Positions 48,996 through 53,403 of a stretch of DNA of 53,403 bases are shown here, one piece after another. A program made the translations under genes and the position numbers. The number at the start of each line of letters is the position of its first letter. Within the stretch, counting starts at the first letter, position 1. The notes under the pieces are model-generated. The model made no database searches and had not been told where the DNA came from. It saw nothing but the letters and a program-made list of their open reading frames with translations. The stretch is taken from the NCBI GenBank assembly GCA_030849805.1, contig JASANZ010002140.1:1-53403 (forward strand). Direction: 5' to 3'. This stretch comes from Sergeia podlipaevii. Lineage: Eukaryota; Euglenozoa; Kinetoplastea; Trypanosomatida; Trypanosomatidae.

Positions 48996-51164
48996 TTACT
49001 TCTGACGCTCCTCAAGGACCTTGATCATCGACTCAGCGCAGGTGGGAATGGGCGAACCAGGGCCAAAGATAAGCTTCACGCCAGCCTTGTACAGCTCGTC
49101 ATAGTCATCAGGGGGGATAACACCACCGGCAGTGACAATGATATCATCGGCACCAAGCTTCTTCAGTTCCTGAATAAGCTGGGGGATAAGCGTGCGATGG
49201 CCGGCAGCGAGTGAGCTGGCACCAACGATGTGCACATCATTCTCCACGGCATGGCGAGCAACCTCCTCAGGAGTCTGGAAAAGAGGGCCAATATCGACAT
49301 CGTAGCCAAGGTCGGCAAGACCAGTAGACACCACCTTTGCGCCGCGATCATGACCATCCTGGCCCATCTTTGCTACCATAATACGGGGGCGACGGCCTTC
49401 CTTGGCAGCGTACGCGTCAATGCGAGACTTGAGATCCTGAATCAACTTTTGCTCCTCCTTGGTTCCATCCTGGACGTACGAGTTGAAATATACGCCCTGC
49501 ACAACCTGGTTCTTCGCCACGTAACGGCCAAAGACCTCCTCCATAGCAAATGTAATCTCTCCAAGAGTGGCGCGGGCACGAGCGGCCTCGATGGCGATCT
49601 CAAGAATATTCATATTTGTGTCCTTGCAAGCTTGTGTGATCTTCGCGAGGACCTCCTTCACCTTTCCATTGTCGCGAGTTTCGCGCAGCTTGCAAAGCTG
49701 GGCAATCTGGCTCTCACGCACCTTGTTGTTATCGATGCGCAGAGTCTCGGACTTCTCTTCATCGGGATTCCGGTACTTGTTAACGCCAACAATGGTCTCA
49801 TGACCAGAGTCAATGGCAGCCTGACGACGGGCTGCGCTTTCCTCAATCTTCAGCTTGGGGAAACCGTCCACAATGCAGCTAGTCATGCCACCCTTTGCCT
49901 CCACATCATCAATGATGGAGCTTGCCTTAGCAATCATCTCCTGCGTGAGTGCCTCCATCATGTATGAGCCACCCCAAGGATCCACCACCTGGCAAATGCC
50001 TGTTTCTTCCTGAATAATAATCTGAGTGTTGCGTGCAGTGCGAGAGCTCTGCTTGCATGGGAGGGCAACAGCTTCATCGTAGGCGTTCGTGTGCAAACTC
50101 TGAACTCCACCCATCACAGCTGCCATCGCCTCAATCGTGGTACGCACAATATTGTTTTGCATATCCTGCTCAGTCAAGGACCAGCCGGAAGTTTGCGAGT
50201 GAGTACGCAGAAGAAGACTCTTCGAGTTCTTGGGGCTGAACATCTTCTTGACGTACGTGGCCCAGAGGGTACGAGCCGCACGTAGCTTCGCGATTTCACA
50301 GTAGAAGTTCATGCCAATGCCAAAGAAGAAAGAAAGACGGGGAGCGACATCATCAACGGTAAGGCCACGGTTAATGGCACAACGGATGTACTCAAGACCG
50401 TCGGCTACCGTAAATGCCAGCTCAAGAGCGCCGTCTGCACCAGCCTCTTGGATGTGGTACCCACTGATACTGATGCTGTTGAACTTGGGTTGGCGCTTGT
50501 TTAAGTATGCCATGATATCGCCGATAATACGCATGGAGGGCTCCGGAGGGAAAATATAGGTGTTGCGGACCATAAACTCTTTGAGGATATCATTCTGGAT
50601 GGTACCCCTCAGTTTCTCCTGGGCAACGCCACTCTCCTCGGCGGTGACTGCAAAGAAGGCGAGAATGGGAATCACAGCGCCATTCATGGTCATGGAAACG
50701 CTCACCTTTTCAAGAGGAATATCAGCAAACAGTTGTTTCATGTCCTCGACAGAGTCTACAGCAACGCCAGCCATACCGACATCACCAGTCACACGAGGAT
50801 GGTCTGAGTCGTAACCGCGATGAGTGGCAAGATCGAAGGCGACAGAAAGACCCTGCTGTCCATTCTTTAGAGCCGCCTTGTAGAAGTTGTTTGACTCCTC
50901 AGCTGTAGAAAAGCCAGCGTACTGACGAATCGTCCAGGGGCGGCCGGTGTACATAGTGGCGTGGACACCACGTGTGTAAGGGAAGAATCCGGGCATCTCG
51001 GGATCAACCTTGACGTCAGTCTTGACATACAGTGGGTTGATATCAAACCCATTAACAGAATGAATGTTAAGGGTTTGAGGATCCCTCTTGAGCTCCTTCT
51101 TGGCCATTTCAGCCCACTGAGGGGCAAAAACGGCAGTGAGCAGAGCACAGTTGCGGCGCATCAT
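48996..51164 (-). CDS. MUT: methylmalonyl-CoA mutase, mitochondrial, B12-dependent
   Basis: Converts methylmalonyl-CoA to succinyl-CoA with adenosylcobalamin, the last step of propionate breakdown, in the mitochondrial matrix. The 722-residue chain aligns over its whole length with animal mutases from memory. The substrate barrel contains Y72 in T-M-Y-T-G-R-P-W and Y236-H237 in I-S-G-Y-H-I-Q-E, the residues that distinguish methylmalonyl-CoA from isobutyryl-CoA mutases. The linker A-R-A-T-L-G-E-I-T near 550 and the C-terminal cobalamin domain with M-G-Q-D-G-H-D-R-G (lower-axial His605) are complete. The N-terminal presequence is only about 15 residues (M-M-R-R-N-C-A-L-L) and short for a matrix import signal. 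No mutase chaperone or epimerase is in the window. The start is the first of two adjacent ATGs. Confidence 0.97.
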   Translation of the reverse strand: MMRRNCALLTAVFAPQWAEMAKKELKRDPQTLNIHSVNGFDINPLYVKTDVKVDPEMPGFFPYTRGVHATMYTGRPWTIRQYAGFSTAEESNNFYKAALKNGQQGLSVAFDLATHRGYDSDHPRVTGDVGMAGVAVDSVEDMKQLFADIPLEKVSVSMTMNGAVIPILAFFAVTAEESGVAQEKLRGTIQNDILKEFMVRNTYIFPPEPSMRIIGDIMAYLNKRQPKFNSISISGYHIQEAGADGALELAFTVADGLEYIRCAINRGLTVDDVAPRLSFFFGIGMNFYCEIAKLRAARTLWATYVKKMFSPKNSKSLLLRTHSQTSGWSLTEQDMQNNIVRTTIEAMAAVMGGVQSLHTNAYDEAVALPCKQSSRTARNTQIIIQEETGICQVVDPWGGSYMMEALTQEMIAKASSIIDDVEAKGGMTSCIVDGFPKLKIEESAARRQAAIDSGHETIVGVNKYRNPDEEKSETLRIDNNKVRESQIAQLCKLRETRDNGKVKEVLAKITQACKDTNMNILEIAIEAARARATLGEITFAMEEVFGRYVAKNQVVQGVYFNSYVQDGTKEEQKLIQDLKSRIDAYAAKEGRRPRIMVAKMGQDGHDRGAKVVSTGLADLGYDVDIGPLFQTPEEVARHAVENDVHIVGASSLAAGHRTLIPQLIQELKKLGADDIIVTAGGVIPPDDYDELYKAGVKLIFGPGSPIPTCAESMIKVLEERQK

Positions 51165-53403
51165 CTTTCCTTACGTTCGCGATACTAATGAACGTATGAT
51201 CCTTCTTTGATAATGACAGAGAAAAAACACTACTCAAATAAGAAAAAAAAAATGAACAGAGTTGAACAGTGAGCACTAGCTGGTAATTAGTAATAGCACA
51301 AAAAACTATTATTTTCAGAAAATGAAATGAAAGCAAAAGAATGAATAAAAAGATAATGATTTTAGTGAATATATGCAAAGAAGAGGATCAACAAAAATTA
51401 ACATACAGAGTAAAACATCAGCATTTAAATGATAAATGCATAGCATTACAGCACTGATTGGTGAGTTTTGAGCCTTCCACCGCAGCATGCGTGCGGTAGA
51501 TAGTACATTGCAAACTAAAAAGGAAATCGCTTTTGAAGAGAAAAGCAACTGTACGTTAACCATGATCACCCTTCACAGATAAAAATCATTAACAAAAATA
51601 CATTTTGGTGTGCGAAGTACAGATATTTGCGTTTGAACCAAATCACAATTGGTCACAAACAAAACAATCAAGTGAGGAAACAAAATGATTCACACAAAGA
51701 ACGTAGTGTATTTCAGAGCTTTGCATAGCTATAATAGAGAATGAGTACACTTACAGAAAGGTATAATACTACGTCAAGAAACTACAAAACTTTCATCATA
51801 AAAGACCTTTTACTCCTATTCAAGCCAAAAATGTATGAACGGCACAGAAAAAAAAAAGCGAACAAACAACATCTGTGCACCTCTCTTGAACAATCCTATT
51901 TTACACCACCCCCACGACAGTGATGAGCAAGAAAAGAAAACATGTACACACAACGCCAAAGGAAGTCCGTTTGCATCAAGCATACTCTAAAGTGAAAGTA
52001 AACATTTCTCTAACACGAAACATATCTTTAAATGAGATTCCCTTCAAAAGAGTCCGCTTCTTTAATTTAAAAGTATGAACCGGCATGCCGCCAAAAGAAA
52101 AAAAAAGGCAATGTCAAACTCCAAGTTGCACAGAATAATGCTTGCCAGTTAAGCAACTGCACACTCAAATACCTCGCGTCACTTTGACAGCACGTATAAA
52201 AATCATCACTTCACAAAGTCAAACATTAAAAATGCAAAAGATTACTTACGGCACCACTCAACCACCTACTACTACACTTTATCACCAACAGCCATTTGAT
52301 AAAATAAAAACACGCATAATAGTCATCCCATTTTACAAAAATGGGCGTTATCTGCTTACTCGGTTGAGTTTCATACAAATATTGAAACACCACACGCAGT
52401 GTGTGTGTCATAAGCACGTGGCCCATAGATGGACATCAATTCGAAAATATACGTTCTCATATCGTAAAAGTACACAATACTTGTATTTCTGGGTAATATG
52501 TACGCATTGCTGCAAAAAAAAAAGCAGGTGCAACACCAAAAGATCTTTAATAGGTCAAAGATAGATTCAAATGGTGAAAACAACGTACAAATCGCTGTTC
52601 TTAGTGCGCATCAAAACACCAATGTTTCATCCTTGGATGCGTGCATCGGCATAGCATGTGTAACATCCTTTCGCGCCTAGGCAAAAAGCAATGCTTGCAC
52701 AAGGATCTCTTTCCACAAAAATGAAAAGACTGATTACTCACATACCTGTAGAAGCACACAGTAAATTATAAAAAGAAAGAAAAATACCACCATTATGTAC
52801 GTGTCAGATCCATTTGAAAAGAAAAGTCTTGCAGCGCGCATTACAATTAGAACGGAAACTGCCCCAACTCACTCAGAAAGCAAACGGAAGAACTACGCAC
52901 AATTAATGCACAAAGAAACACCACAAAAATAAAGCAAAGAAAAAGTGAAAACATAGATAATATTATCGAGAATAAATAGTCCATTGCCTTGCCACAACTC
53001 AAAATGATATCAGTCAGCAGAAATAAAAAGGAGATAAAATATATGCTTTACAATACTGCGCAAAAAGAAAAGCTTTATTGTTGGTTCATAAGCAGCGTTC
53101 AGCTTTTTTCTTCATACTCTACTCTAATATAATAAACAAACACGAACCTCTTTCAACTTTTACGAAAAGAAGGCGCAGCTTCTAATGGGGAAACTAGCCT
53201 GCCCCAGCTACGTTTCACAAACAATTCTGCAGATATCGAGATAATACAACTGACAACGTACTCCAAATGCTTCCAAAAGGCACGATGACAATAGTATTAC
53301 ATTCATTTCACAACACACTGCTCAGAGCGTGCAAAAAGAAAAAAAGATACACCACCACGAAAATAGCGCTCAACCACTCGCTAAGCAACCGGACCCCCCC
53401 CCC
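51165..53403. other. right flank without genes, 2.2 kb
   Basis: No coding region of note on either strand. The first 100 bases hold the mutase splice region (A10 at 51243-51252 on plus, then TG). The rest is A-rich and G-poor on plus, with fewer and shorter A-runs than other gaps and no TA or CA microsatellites. It lies upstream of the first gene of the cluster and may be the start region of the transcription unit, or simply spacer to another gene off the window. It ends in C10 (53394-53403) at the window edge. Confidence 0.5.

Noticed and set aside
48996..51164. Isobutyryl-CoA mutase instead of methylmalonyl-CoA mutase
   Set aside because: Tyr72 and Tyr236-His237 are the methylmalonyl-specific residues, and the single chain carries the cobalamin domain.
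53394..53403. C10 at the window end as a telomere or special element
   Set aside because: Not the kinetoplastid telomere repeat; more likely a homopolymer at which the assembly stopped.

Overview
The window reads as nuclear DNA of a kinetoplastid, most likely a trypanosomatid. All 19 genes I can support lie on the minus strand with no introns, which is the layout of one directional (polycistronic) gene cluster transcribed from right to left. Gaps between genes are full of A-runs on the plus strand. On the transcribed strand these are poly-T/pyrimidine tracts, often followed by an AG shortly before a start codon, as expected for SL trans-splicing. Coding DNA is moderately GC-rich and the gaps are AT-rich, so the window does not look like the uniformly GC-rich Leishmania/Crithidia type. 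TAA, TAG and TGA all act as stops. I cannot name the genus.

In transcription order (right to left): a right flank of about 2.2 kb without genes; methylmalonyl-CoA mutase; a CAND1-like cullin regulator; a mitochondrial-looking helical protein of unknown function; a TSNAXIP1-like coiled-coil protein; a probable mitochondrial protein with a degenerate RNase III-like fold; a two-RRM RNA-binding protein; a gene-poor 2.2 kb spacer; an AFG2/CDC48-type AAA ATPase with a worn-out first ATPase domain; a small protein built of three Cys-Glu-Met-x-His-Trp-Asp repeats that I cannot assign to any family; an unsplit Nup98-Nup96 nucleoporin with about 44 FG motifs; a divergent ATG9; a 150-residue coiled-coil protein; a mitochondrial membrane DnaJ; ribokinase; a long disordered basic/acidic protein; an unknown Ala-rich protein; the Brix-domain ribosome factor RPF1; a vasohibin-type tubulin carboxypeptidase; a glycosomal/peroxisomal (ABCD-type) half transporter; and an unknown protein with two SH3b-like segments.

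The genes do not form one pathway, which is normal for trypanosomatid clusters, where neighbours are co-transcribed but not functionally linked. Themes that recur are mitochondrion (mutase, DnaJ, RNase III-like protein, helical protein), nucleus and ribosome assembly (nucleoporin, RPF1, AAA ATPase), organelle and autophagy membranes (ABC transporter, ATG9) and the tubulin cytoskeleton (vasohibin, TSNAXIP1-like).

The most likely undescribed item is the three-repeat CxEMxHWD protein at 29784-30419. Also worth a look are the nucleoporin that appears to have lost its self-cleavage motif, very short predicted 5' leaders, an upstream mini-ORF overlapping the CAND1 start, and a GC-rich island beside the only N in the window. 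No tRNA, rRNA, transposon or CRISPR array was found.
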